From: Lagopus muta
Taxonomy: Eukaryota > Chordata > Aves > Galliformes > Phasianidae
Assembly (NCBI RefSeq): GCF_023343835.1
Contig: NC_064437.1
Coordinates: 16,859,501 to 16,923,500, forward strand
Direction: 5' to 3'
Length of the DNA: 64,000 bases
Of the stretch, positions 49,801 through 60,834 are shown piece after piece (positions within the stretch are counted from its first letter, which is position 1; each line of letters begins with the position of its first letter). Below the pieces are notes generated by a model. The model saw nothing but the letters and a program-made list of their open reading frames with translations. It had not been told where the DNA came from and did no database searches. The position numbers and the translations under genes were made by a program.

Positions 49801-52008
49801 GTCTCCCATACTGCCAGATTTCTGGCTCTTGCTTTTAAATCGTTCCCAGATATTGTTAGAAATGAAATATTTTACAGTGCTGTTAGAATTCTTTAAATCG
49901 TGAGCTGTCTCCTGGCTTGCCAGAGCTGTTGGTATATTCCTGTGCAGCTCAGGTTCTCTTTTGTTCCCTCATGGAGGGGAGGGATGGGGGGCAGGAAATC
50001 ATCCTGTCGTTGGGAGAGGTTTGGAACATCTGCATGTTGTGTATTAGGAATCAGAGAATTTAATGAAGCAGTATTTTTCGGTATCTTTTTTATGTTTTCT
50101 AATGGATGTCAAAAAATGATTTTAGCTGATGCTGATGGCATCTTAAAATGCAGTTAGTTTATTTGCTTATTGTTTCTAGTATTATCAGTTCAGTGTTTGT
50201 GTAGTGTTAGAAGAGACCTGCATGTTCACACACTGCTGGTAAATTCAGAGTTTGTCATGTTATGTGCAGCTGTAACTTCTTACAGGAGCCTTCGTAGCCT
50301 TGGATTACTGGAAAAAGAGCTGATAGTGTTTCTCTTCTATAAACAGTTGTCAAAAATACTCTGGTGTTTGAAAGACTAAACCTCTCTGGTGGTTCTCAAG
50401 CCAAAATTGAAAAGTTTGGTATCTTTTTTTTGTGGTTTAGTAGCCTTTTTTTAAAGGATGGTGGTTGTAGCTGTAGTAAGGTCTGGGCATTTTTGAAATA
50501 CTTAACTCCTGTCTGCAGTGTGAGGAAAATCCTTGGTAAGGACTTGTAAATAGTGGTTTTTTTATTAGCCTGGAAAGATGGTGTGACTGTGACAACTTCC
50601 TGAAATGGCATAGGTACTTAATATAACTTGTGATAGCATGAAGTCTCAAGTAATCTGTTGTGGGGGAGTGGAGGGGTTGGAATCTGGAATCCAGCTACAT
50701 AAATTTAATTCCAGTAGTGAGGGATTCTGAGTTTACGGTGACTGCTAAAGCAGGGAGCTAGAAGATTCATTTGCTAAGCTAGTTACTTAATGTAATTGTT
50801 CATTTGAATTGTGGAAGAGCCGAAGTATATACAACTGTATTTACTGAGAGATTTCCTTACAAATTAACTGAAATATAGAAATGCTCTCTTCAGTTTAAAG
50901 TATGGAAAAATTTCTATATATGTGTATTTAAGTTCCTTTGAAATACATATTCAGAGTCTGGAGTTGACAACTTATTTGTCTTTTTCTGAAAATGTCAGTT
51001 TTGCATAGTTTCCATTGGTTGGTTAGAACCATAGGTTAACATGCTGTTGCCACACTGTGCTGTTAGAAGTACTCAGTGACAGTGGGCAGGATATGATAAT
51101 GTTGCACTCCTTGAAAGGGCTTTGGTTCTGCAAGAAATCTAAAGTTTGCTGACTATAAGAAGTTAATTTGATGATTCCCTGATTTACTTTGCTACAGTAC
51201 TTTGGCAGATGTTGAATTCAGAATGTTTGTCCATGAACATCTATGGCATAGTTAGTGTTTTAGGTTGTACATAAGACCAGTACTGCTTAATGTTTTTCTT
51301 GACATTGGTAGGAATACAGATGTGGCATTGAAAACTTCTGCTCCTGAGCACTGGCTGCGACCTTTGAATAGTGTACAATCACAGTTTGTACTTCTTCTGT
51401 CCTTTGCAATCTTTCCCTTGTGCTAAAATGAATACTCAAGTAGTTTCTCTCATGTTGCTATTGTAAGAAATTTCCTTTGCAGCCTATGGTTGGGAGGGAA
51501 TTTGATGTGGTGGCTTCAATTTGTTTGGCTTATTTAATTTTATTTTTAAACTTAAATTTGGACTTTTCTGTTGGTCAGTGTTTGTGATCTTCCGTCTTGA
51601 AGTAGCTTGATGCACAGCAGCTTACAAAGATGGGGAAGAGAGCTAAGTGAATATTGCTCTTGAATCTTCCATTCTTTATTGAATTTGATTCACCACATTG
51701 TTCAAAGATGTGAGCTTGTTTTCCTTGTTTCTGAAACATTCAATAGAATTGACCTGAACTTGACGGTTTATTCGCGTTGGATGATTTGACTATTGGAAGT
51801 GGCGTGCTTGAGAATAAGGCTACTGTGTGCACGAGATACTTGGGAAGTGAGCTGTAATTCTGAAATGCATGTACAAGTGGTAGAAGTTTTGCCCTTGAAG
51901 TAGAGTACAAGTCCTTTTTGGCCTATCTCTCTGTTAAAGAAAAAACACATGAAAACTGGTCCAAACCCATAAGTTGAATAAAATCCTACCTTTGCTGAAT
52001 GGGTGTTC

Positions 52009-52030
52009 AAAAAAAAAAAAAAAAAAAAAA
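52009..52030 (+). repeat. Poly-A tract
   Basis: A run of about 22 A, the only long pure A tract on the sense strand of the gene. No retroposon body was recognised beside it. Confidence 0.97.
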
Positions 52031-54061
52031 GTTGGCCTCTGTCATTATTTTGTAGGTGCTTATGTCATTATAGCAGTGTCAGTTGACTTAATTGAAATGC
52101 TTATATTAAATTGCTTTGTAAAACAGCTGTCATCTTATGAGACCTTTTTGAAGTAAATAGCAATTAACAGCCAGCTAACTGCTTTTGATTTCTGTAATTA
52201 CTCTGTTTTCAAGTAGAAGGTGACTACTTTTGCTGCATAGCTGTTTTTTAAGTTACATATAACTTGCATGTTCTTCTGAAACAAAATCGTAACTTGAAAT
52301 TTCAAGTATAATGACAAAATCTTGTAACAGGCTATGTAAATGTTATCTGAGGTGTTAAATGTGTTTCAGAACGGAAAGAGAACTTTTAAAATTGCTCCTA
52401 AAACACAACTGAGTAACCACTCTGACTGTTTAGCTTGGTGTTGATTTTGGATTTTTTTTCTGCTATGAGTTAAGAAATGTATCAGGCTTTTGTAACATGT
52501 TTCTTAGGAGGCAGAAGTTTATGTAGTCATTTTTACAGTCTGCAGGTCTGAAGTTGCTCATTTAGGCAACTTTTTGAAGCTGAAGACAGTTGGAATAAAT
52601 TCTAGATTTCAGATTTGTGAGGTTCTGTAGGGTTTGGGAAGAGCATTCATTCATCAGTACTGAGGGTGTTTCAGCTCTTGGTGTAGCATCTGTTGTAGTG
52701 TTGCAAATTGATGACTGGCCTATTAAGGAAAACCAAATCTACCACTGAATTAATTTAATTTGCCAAACTCTGAATGGATTCTGTCTCTGCTGCCTCTGCC
52801 TATTGCATCGAGCTGTCCAGCCTAGAGATGAGGCTTTTGAGCAAGGCTGGATGAGTAACTGTGAGCAGAAATAACTGTTGTATTACTGAGTGAGCAGCAG
52901 CGTTGGCAATCGTGACCTTCAAGGTACTTTATCTGTGTAAATACTAGAGAAATAGGCCATTAGAGAGAAAGAATGTTTATGTAGCCATTTGTGCTGATTT
53001 TTAGTGTATGATACTAACAGTATGGAGCAGTATAGGCTGAAAAAGAGTTTCCGTAACTTTTCTGGCATACGTCTTTGTCACGTCCAGCTACATTTTTCCG
53101 TAATTGTATCTGATTGCATATATGCCTTTGCACTGAGAACAAGAAGGACTCTTAGTATTAGCCATTATTTATTTTCAAAGGAAGTCAGTTGGTGATGTGA
53201 TGGGCGCATTTTTTTTTTTTTTGGTTAAGAGTCTTCCATAAGCTGTATAAAGATACTACAGAGCTGATGCTAAAAGTTGCATCTTTATTATCTGTGTATA
53301 CATACGTAGTACTTAAGACCTCTGGATGTCAGGTGCCATTTTATGTGTATATATGCACATAGAACACTGTGGTACAATGATAAAGGTTTGATTTTATGCA
53401 TCTTACAGCTATGCGGCATAGGAAGACAATATTCTCAGGTTAATTTAGAATTCGGTTTTGAGGTACTTTCAGGATATTTTCTGCCTAGCATGGAGATTCT
53501 GTTGTAGTGCCCATAACTAAATGAGAAGCTTTCACTTTTAAAGAGATGAGCTGCAATTGGTTTCTTTCCTCCTGTGCATTTTAGTGGTGACATGGATTGG
53601 TGTTAGGGCTGTTGAGGAAGTACTTTGGAAGTGGGAAAAGATCTAATTAAAAATGTTTAAAGGTTGTCAAGTTTATTTCTTTTTAGTAATTTCTTTTTCT
53701 TAAGTGGAAGATAATTTTGTGTGTGTGTGATAAAAACTTACTGGAGTAGGACAAGAAGAAAAAAAAAAGAAAAATGGGGAAAAACAGTAGGGGAGAAAGA
53801 AGCAAATGCCTCTTCAGCTTTGCCAAGTATTTGTCTTGTAAATAATTTAAGGAAAAGGTTATTTTATGAGTTTTCCATATACATCCTACTTTGATTGTTT
53901 TGCAGCCTACTACTATTCAAAAAGATCATTAAGTTGATAATTGTCATATTTTAGGAGTTACAGTTGCCACCTGTAGGTGCTACCTTCTGCCCTAGGTTTT
54001 CAGGACAAATGGATGCCCCCAGATTGAATAGTGATAGTATTCTCTGAAGACAAGTCTTTTC

Positions 54062-54087
54062 TTTTTTTTTTTTTTTTTTTTTTTTTT
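54062..54087 (+). repeat. Poly-T tract
   Basis: A run of about 26 T, some 470 bp upstream of exon 3. Confidence 0.98.
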
Positions 54088-54559
54088 CCCAAATAGGAAT
54101 GTTAGAATTGAGCTGAACTCACCATTTCTATTTGTGCAGATTTCCCTTGTAGTTTAATCTGGATATAATATTTTAATTTAACGTGAAATATTAAAATAAC
54201 TAACTATATTTTATGGAAGTAAAGTAAACAATTAATTATAATGTTTTAATTTGAAGTGCTGAACAAAATTATTGCTCAGGACTTCTTATTGTGTCTTAAG
54301 GTGGCTGCATTTTGGCGGTGGGTAAAACAATTGTGCTTAAGCTGCTCTCATTGCAAAGTTTGCCTTGTAAATATACTGCTTTATGTAGACTTCAAGTGGT
54401 TGCACTTGTCTGAAATGAGAAAGTCTGCCAAATCTGAATAGGTTTGGTTATGCTTGCTTAAGTTCTAAAGGTTTTCCCTGTCAAACTGACGTTTTTAATA
54501 TCATCTTTAAAAATCACAAAATAGAGGAAAAAAATCTCTTACTGTCTCTTTCTTTTTAG

Positions 54560-54635
54560 AGAGGATCTGACGAACTTCTTTCAGGCAGTGTACTCAATAG
54601 CCCGAACTCTAACATGAGCAGCATGGTAGTTACTG
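54560..54635 (+). CDS. PTBP2: PTBP2 coding exon 3
   Basis: This 76-nt exon has acceptor TCTTTCTTTTTAG and donor GTAAGT. It encodes residues 14-38, beginning RGSDELLSGSV, continuing through LNSPNSNMSSMVV to Thr38, and leaves one G for the next codon (Ala39 expected). The DELLSGSV...SPNSNMSSMVV wording identifies PTBP2 rather than PTBP1, which reads DELFSTCV at this place. From memory the mammalian protein has Ser where residue 26 here is Asn. This is the serine-rich linker before RRM1. Arg14 completes the first basic pair of the nuclear-localisation signal across the exon 2/3 junction. Confidence 0.97.
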
Positions 54636-56393
54636 GTAAGTGATGCCCTTTCAAAGGAGAAATCTATCATTTATTTTTGGACTCATTTCCTGTTTACAAG
54701 GGGAGAACGCTGAAACGAGAATCCATTGTGCTATAGAGGGATAAAGTGTTGGCATGCATTACACTGTAGTGACTTTACATATAGTCAAAATCCTCAGGAA
54801 CCTGAGAAAGGTAATCCCATGAAACAAAGAGCAACTTTCAGATGTCTGTACAGTACACCAATGGTGGATGACAGAATGAAAAATTACACTTGTCTTGTAC
54901 TGCTGCTTTCAAAGTAAGGAATCAGAACTACCAGTTAAGGGTAAACAGATAACAACTCATTATGACTTCTGTTTTTTCACATGTAGCTTCTGTGAGCCTG
55001 GGCATTACGGGAATGTGTGTAATTACGGGAATTATGCTGCCCTGTAATGCATTCAAGAAAAGAGAATTTGGTCTGCTCTCATTTAGACTGCAAAAGCAGT
55101 GAACTTCACTTTGCTTCTTCAGTCTGAGATGGCAGTGTTACTAAAATCTCAACGTTAGGTTGTTCTTTAACCACTATGATGTTACTAGATAGAAAGGCTT
55201 TTAAGGAATTAGCACATAATAAAATGCCTTTCATTGCAGTGTATGGTCCTGACATTCACACTTTCTTTGAGTTCCTTGTGAGAGTTCTCCTCACAGTCTT
55301 GCTTTTTCTCTCTGAGAACATGTAACTTTTCTTTTTTTCTCTGAAATGTGGAGGAATTAGTTCATGGTATCGGTGTTACTTGGTCTTTCCAAATGGTTGC
55401 TTGGTTCACAGCTTCCATGTGCTATATATATATATATTTTCCCATCTGTATTTACTTGTTGAGCAGTGCAGTATTAGTTCCAGATTTACTACTATATTAA
55501 AAGTAAAGTAAACAAAGATTAGGATTCTGGATACAGTTTCATGACATATTTAATATGCTGTGATGGCAGATGGCAGATGTTGCCAGAGTGGATGTTCTCT
55601 TCCTGCATTCCTAGTATAAACAAGAAAAAAACATGCAACTGCTTGTGTTTCTGCCCTGCTTGGTGCTGGAGTGTTCATACTCTTGCGAGATAGCTGCTAC
55701 AGCACTAAAGTGTATTGCTAAGAAGAGCTGCTTTCCATTGGAGCAGCATAGAGATTGGTAATATGACTGTGCAATTTCTAGATCATGTACAGTATAGGGA
55801 AAATGAGTGGGTTGTCAGAAGAGGAAAAATAATGTATTTGTGGTCATTTTAGAGCCCCTGGAATGCTTATTTATCTCCTCTGCTTTTTGTCCTTTCTTCT
55901 ATTTCTGAAACAGGTACATCTTCTCATTTCCATTTTCTTGATATCCTCAGCAGTCCAAGATCATACTGCTTCAGCAATTTGTTTTTCATAAATGAGAAAC
56001 CACAATTAAAGGGAGTTAGAGTTGGGTGGAGGGTGCATTTGGGTTTGAGCGTTGAGTGTGGGGGTGAAATGTCAGTGTTTACAGGACAAGTTGGTTTTTC
56101 CTGAACATTTTGAAATGAGAAACTTGAAAATCAGGAAAGCTAAATGGAAGTTTACTTATCAAAAGAAAAAAAAAAAAAAAGAAAAGCTGAAAGGGTAAAA
56201 AAAGAAAAGAATTACATGTTTGGGCTTTCAGAAGAAAATTTAGAGAAGCTTTTCTAAGAAGCCCTAAAACTTGAAGTCTGAGTTTGTCTCATCTGAGAGT
56301 TCTTTGGGGAAAAATGGCTTTGGTTCCATAATGTGAATGGAGGAGTTTGTGTTTAATGAATGCAAATTCTCCTGCCCTCCATCTTGGTTTTGT

Positions 56394-56432
56394 TCCTCTC
56401 TCTCTCTCTTTTTTTTTTTCTTTTTTCTTTAG
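56394..56432 (+). promoter_or_regulatory. CT-rich tract, candidate PTB-binding site
   Basis: CCTCTCTCTCTCTC runs into T12-13, C, T6, C, T3 and AG. CUCUCU and UCUU are the known preferred RNA words of PTB-family RRMs, so in the nascent transcript this is a candidate binding site for PTBP1 or PTBP2. The terminal AG also makes it a decoy 3' splice site 1.8 kb after exon 3. Binding is inferred. Confidence 0.45.
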
Positions 56433-57278
56433 CTCCAAAGAGACAGTTAGGTTTCTAGGCATCCAGAACCATAAATGGTTTCCAAGAAAAGATCTCATTA
56501 TCAGCTGGCGGTGGTGTGAGATAAGTTCCTGTAGTATCTGTTGTTTGTAACAAATTTTCATACTAATTAGGTATAAAGGAGTTATTCTGGAAGAATACCC
56601 AGGGGAAAAAACAACAACAAAAAGAAACAAAAAAAACCCCACGATCACAAATGCAGTGTTTTAATTCGAATCATTCTGTACAGACGTGTGTGGGAAGGAG
56701 TCCTGGTTTGTCAAAGTTTTCTTGGTTTTGTTTTCATGCATTTTCTTGAGATTGCATTCAAGCTTCTGTTCTGCCTGCCTTTGTTAAATAGCATACAAAA
56801 TCTGTAGAGCAGGTTAAATCAGCATTTCAGTATTATTCCTATGTGCATATGTTCTTGTATCTGTCTTGTTTATCAGGAACCTGGAAGGTACATTTTCCAG
56901 TTTTGCACAGGTTCCTTTAACAATTTCAGATTAGAGATGCAGAAATGATTGGGTCCGAAATAGAAACTGGTGTGTTAATTTTTTGTACCTGTTTCCTGAA
57001 GCCAGATGAATCGAAACATTCTTTATGTCCAAACCAATGCCTTCCTTTTGCTTCAGCACTGTTTATTTTTTTCCTGTAGATGAATTTAAAACTTCAGTGA
57101 AAAGGATTTATCAGCTGTAGCTGAGCCATTGTAGCTTTTCAGGGCCTATTCAGGGAATCTGTAGTCATTGCTTAAGGTCTTGGTAAAGCAGGCATTTCAT
57201 AGAAACTGACCTACTCTGTAACTCTTTAATGCCTTCTTGAAGTTTGGTGTCATTTCATGAACCGTGTTCATTGGTTTG

Positions 57279-57302
57279 TTTTTTTTTTTTTTTTTTTTTT
57301 TT
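57279..57302 (+). repeat. Poly-T tract
   Basis: A run of about 24 T in intron 3. Confidence 0.98.
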
Positions 57303-59490
57303 CAATACATAGAAACCTACTCTGGTTTAGTCATTCATCTTTTCAACGTAAGATTCCTGATATTTTATGAACAGATATTGTGCTTTGAGCTTTGTTGGTA
57401 AAAGTATACAATCCAGAAAATCCAGTTGTGACCAGCGCTGCTCTAACAGGCCCAAATTTAGAAGAAAACCTTGAAAATTGTTTCCTTGTTTCTTTTGAAA
57501 TCCATTCTGCAAAAATATATCAAACTTCTTATAAAACAGTTTGCCTCAGACCTGTTACTGTTAAGCAGTGTTTTTAAAAACTCATTTTTTTAAAAAGACC
57601 TATTTATGGAAGTTGACACGTACTGTCTAATTGAACTATCTTTAATGGCTCTGTGTTTAGAGATGAGGTTAAACCTAAGTTTTTTAAAAATAGTTGTCTT
57701 ACTCTTTTATCACAGTAATAGTCTCATGAAAATTTTTGTAATATTCATTTCTTTTTCAGATAGAATACTGTAGTGTAATGCTCTGAAGTGTATTCTTGTG
57801 CTAATTCTTCCTTAAAGGCATGAAAGATGTGTACCTTCTTTCTCCTTTGCAGGGTCTTGTGTATGAATTCTTTTCCTCTTTTATTTAAAAAAAAAAAAAG
57901 CCTTGCAAAATTGCTGGATAGGCATTGGTTTTGCATTTGAATAATTGTTGTATAAGTATTTATTTGATAATTTGAACCACTGATAATTTGATAAATGGTA
58001 TGAAATTAAGGAAAGCTGACCATATTAGACCAAAGAAATTGCTGAAAATAGGAGTTGTGATTCTTGAACAATTTCTTAACAGCTTGATCATCGTTACCCA
58101 TCTTCAAGACTGTATAGATAAAGGGAAGTTGGGAGTATGTTATATTATGATTTACTGCAAGTTACTAACTTAAGTACTTGTGTATCTCCAGTAAAAGAAC
58201 TGCCTCGAAAAGAAGACAAACTTGGATATTTGTGCATGATGCTGTGCAATTTTCTTACTGTTTACTTCTGACCCCTTGCATCTACAGTTGATGACTGTTC
58301 TTAGCCGTGATGAATTTCATTTAAACATGTCTATTGTAAAGTATACAATATTTTTTTTTTTTTTACTGTAGAAGAACTTTATGAGCAACATGAAAGAACA
58401 TCATTCTGTAATCATCTGAGGGTAGAATCCCATCATAGATTATTGCTAGGAAAAAGACCTTGTAAGATTCTGGGTCAACAAATATCTGTTTTTTGTGTTT
58501 GTTTTTTTTAAAGTTATATTTGACTATGCATTTTATCATCAGCTGACAAAGATATGTTGAATTTGCAGAGTCACAGCCTTGCACTATTAGTATTTTCTTT
58601 CAGATTTTTTGAAAATGCTGTCCAAGTCCATTCTTTCTTCATATCATAATCATGCTCATCTCTCATATCCTAGAAGAGCATAAATTACCTTGCCGTGAGA
58701 ACTGTGAATTTGTTTCCTCATGAACACAGCTGCCAATGACTCGAAGGACAGTTTGATAGCAGGATTCTGAGAAACAAGAGCTGAAGCCTAGATATATAAT
58801 GAATATCTTGACACTAGACTCTATTTTTCAACTTCTAAGAGAATCAAGTCCCTTTTTCTGAAGAACTACAAAGGTTATTTCCTTTATGAGGGGTTACTTT
58901 TATGCCAAACTTCTTGTGTGACTTCTTTCTTTCAGGTGAAGGACTACTCAATGGAAGTTCTAGGAACAGCTGTGTATATGAAGGTGCTCATGCCCTGAAC
59001 TGTATTTCTGAAATCCACAAAAGAAAAAAAATTTGAAGGGATATAGATAAAAGCAAAAGTTGAAGAAAGTTCTATGAAAGTTATCAAAGACGAAAGATTG
59101 ACAAAGAAAATTGTATTTTTATACTGTAGCCACTGTCACTTTCATTATTTGTGTTTGTGTGTTTTAACTCAGTAAAAATATTTCAAAAATTGTTTTGCAG
59201 TGGAGCTCACCAAGCTCCTCTGGCTTTAAATGGCAGTATTAATCCTCATCTCTTTTTTTACTTCATTAGTAGGGAAGGTTAGCAGCAACTTTTATAGGTA
59301 ATTCATTGTATTCACAGAAAACTTAGTGCTAAGGCATGCAAGATACCAGTGTTCTCAGTGCCCTGTTTAACTTACAGTATTAACATAGATGTTCTGATTT
59401 TGATAGCACATTAAGTGAAGTTGGTTTTTAGTTAACACTAACCTGAGCACAAGTAATTTACCTCTGAATTTTCAAATTTAGTATAATTCA

Positions 59491-59605
59491 CAAAATCATT
59501 TATGATTAGAAATACCACTAAGATCGTCTAGTCCAACCATTAACCCATCACCAGCATGCCCACTAAGCCATGTTCCTCAGTGCTGCATCTACCCTTTTCT
59601 TGAAA
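59491..59605 (-). mobile_element. CR1 3' end, minus strand (host of nested copy)
   Basis: The left piece of an older CR1 in reverse orientation. It reads CAAAATCATTTATGATTAG (degenerate terminus), TAAGATCGTCTAGTCCAACC, then GCCCACTAAGCCATG and CTACCCTTTTCTTGAA, matching the last ~115 bp of the element. It is interrupted by a plus-strand CR1 and resumes at 60190. Confidence 0.85.
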
Positions 59606-59611
59606 GCCTCT

Positions 59612-60189
59612 AGAGATGAGAGAGGGAGGAGATTGTCCCCTTATACTCAGCTCTTATGAGGCCCCTCTGGACTACTGCATCCAGGCCTGGGGCCCCCAGC
59701 ACAAGAAGGACTCAGAACTCTTGGGACTGGTCCAGAGGAGGGCCACTAAGATGATCAGAGGGCTGGAGCACCTCTCCTGTGAAGAAAAGTTGAGGGAACT
59801 GGGCTTGTTTAGTTTGGAGAAGAGAAGGCTCTGGGGAAACCTCATTGTGGCCTTCCAGGATTTGAAAGGAGCGTATAAACAGGAGAAGAAATAACTGTTT
59901 ACATGGGTTGATAGTGATAGAACAAGGGGGAATGGTTTTAAACTAAGACGGGAAGTTTAGGTTACATATTTGGTGGAAGTTTTTCACACAGAGGGTGGTG
60001 ATGCACTGGAACAGGTTGCCCAAAGAGGTTGTGGATGCCCCATCCCTAGAAGCATTCAAGGGCAGGCTGGATGTGGCTCTGGGCAGGCTGGTCTGGTGGT
60101 TGGTGACCCTGCCTGTGGCAGGAGGGTTGAAACTACATGATCTTTGATGTACTTTTCAATCCAGGCAATTCTTTCCATGATTCTATGAT
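59612..60189 (+). mobile_element. CR1, plus strand, nested in older CR1
   Basis: About 580 bp of sense CR1. An open stretch at 59616-59894 still reads the C-terminal part of ORF2 ([48 protein letters not shown]). This is followed by the 3' UTR (CACTGGAACAGGTTGCCC) and the terminus CCATGATTCTATGATA. It is truncated at its 5' end. Only the tail of the reverse-transcriptase ORF is present, without endonuclease or palm, so it cannot move by itself. Confidence 0.93.
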
Positions 60190-60286
60190 ATGGTCACTTT
60201 TCTAGCCCTCCTGACTGCACTGTTTTTGATATAAGCCAGGGTGCCATTGGCCTTTTTGGCCACTTTGGCACACACTCATGATTGTA
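60190..60286 (-). mobile_element. CR1 internal piece, minus strand (host, right part)
   Basis: GGTCACTTTTCTAGCCC, ATAAGCCAGGGTGCCATTGG and CTTTTTGGCCACTTTGGCAC are the reverse complement of a region of CR1 that lies several hundred bases internal to its 3' end. It belongs with 59491-59605. The host sequence between the two pieces is missing. Confidence 0.8.
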
Positions 60287-60313
60287 AAGTGTCATAATAG
60301 ACTAAAATTTACA

Positions 60314-60834
60314 TAGGTCACTCTTAAAGTAGTTCCTCCTATTTAGTTGCATGGAAACTACAAAAGAAACGAAGAGCACAGTAACACTATTTGATTGAGC
60401 AAATTCTCAGGTACAAAACACTACTTTTCAGCATAGTCACCACCATCATTAGCTACGAATTCTCAGCAGTGGTGAACAATAGCCTGTGTGCTGCACTTGT
60501 AAAAACCTGTGCCAGTGGAGTTTACCTATTGTCTATGTCACCACTGCTGAAATGCACCACTGACCACCTCACTGTGCTGACATCCACTGTTTGCTCTCCA
60601 TAAAAGTTCAGCAAGCATTTAGGAATGTGAGTGGATGCCAATTTTTTTTTTTTTTTTTCCATGGAGGAATTCAGTAGCACATTTCCATGGTTGATGCAGT
60701 TTTGTCAGAGTGCCTCTCTGCTGCCATGTGTCGTGCAGCAACAAAATGTGCTGGAATATTGGTTGGATGATTTAACCTCTACTGCCATATCACCAACATA
60801 GCAAAAGAGGGGGTGTTACTGTTGGAGCAGACTC
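60314..60834 (-). mobile_element. Mariner-type DNA transposon, internally deleted
   Basis: About 520 bp bounded by degenerate inverted termini: AGGTCACTCTTAAAGTAGTTCC at the left and GTGTTACTGTTGGAGCAGACTC at the right. On the minus strand, near 60560-60615, the decayed coding sequence reads FYGEQTVDVSTVRWSVVHFSSGD, similar to the N-terminal helix-turn-helix region of mariner transposases. Further on, near 60440-60480, it reads VANDGGDYAEK, similar to the transposase C-terminus. The DDD catalytic core is absent, so this is a non-autonomous deletion derivative of a mariner family I recall as widespread in birds. The exact family name (Galluhop-like) is uncertain. Confidence 0.75.
60643..60659 (+). 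repeat. Poly-T tract inside mariner copy
   Basis: About 17 T interrupting the mariner remnant, longer than the short T run I expect at this point of the family, so it looks like local expansion. Confidence 0.85.

Larger units (their letters stand above)
42552..54559 (+). other. PTBP2: PTBP2 intron 2
   Basis: A 12.0-kb intron from GTAGGA to TCTTTCTTTTTAG. It is T-rich on the sense strand, with pure T tracts at 46839-46862, 53211-53222 and 54062-54087 and a pure A tract at 52009-52030. I see no CR1 copy, no other gene and no convincing alternative exon. Open frames such as 49471-49896 (141 codons) show no known domain. Confidence 0.85.

Noticed and set aside
49471..49896. 141-codon plus-strand frame in PTBP2 intron 2
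   Set aside because: No known domain. It begins at a non-ATG-like context and lies in T-rich intronic DNA. No acceptor and donor pair frames it.
59616..59894. 92-codon frame as a host gene
   Set aside because: The wording ([25 protein letters not shown]) is the tail of CR1 ORF2, so it is part of a retroposon, not a cellular gene.
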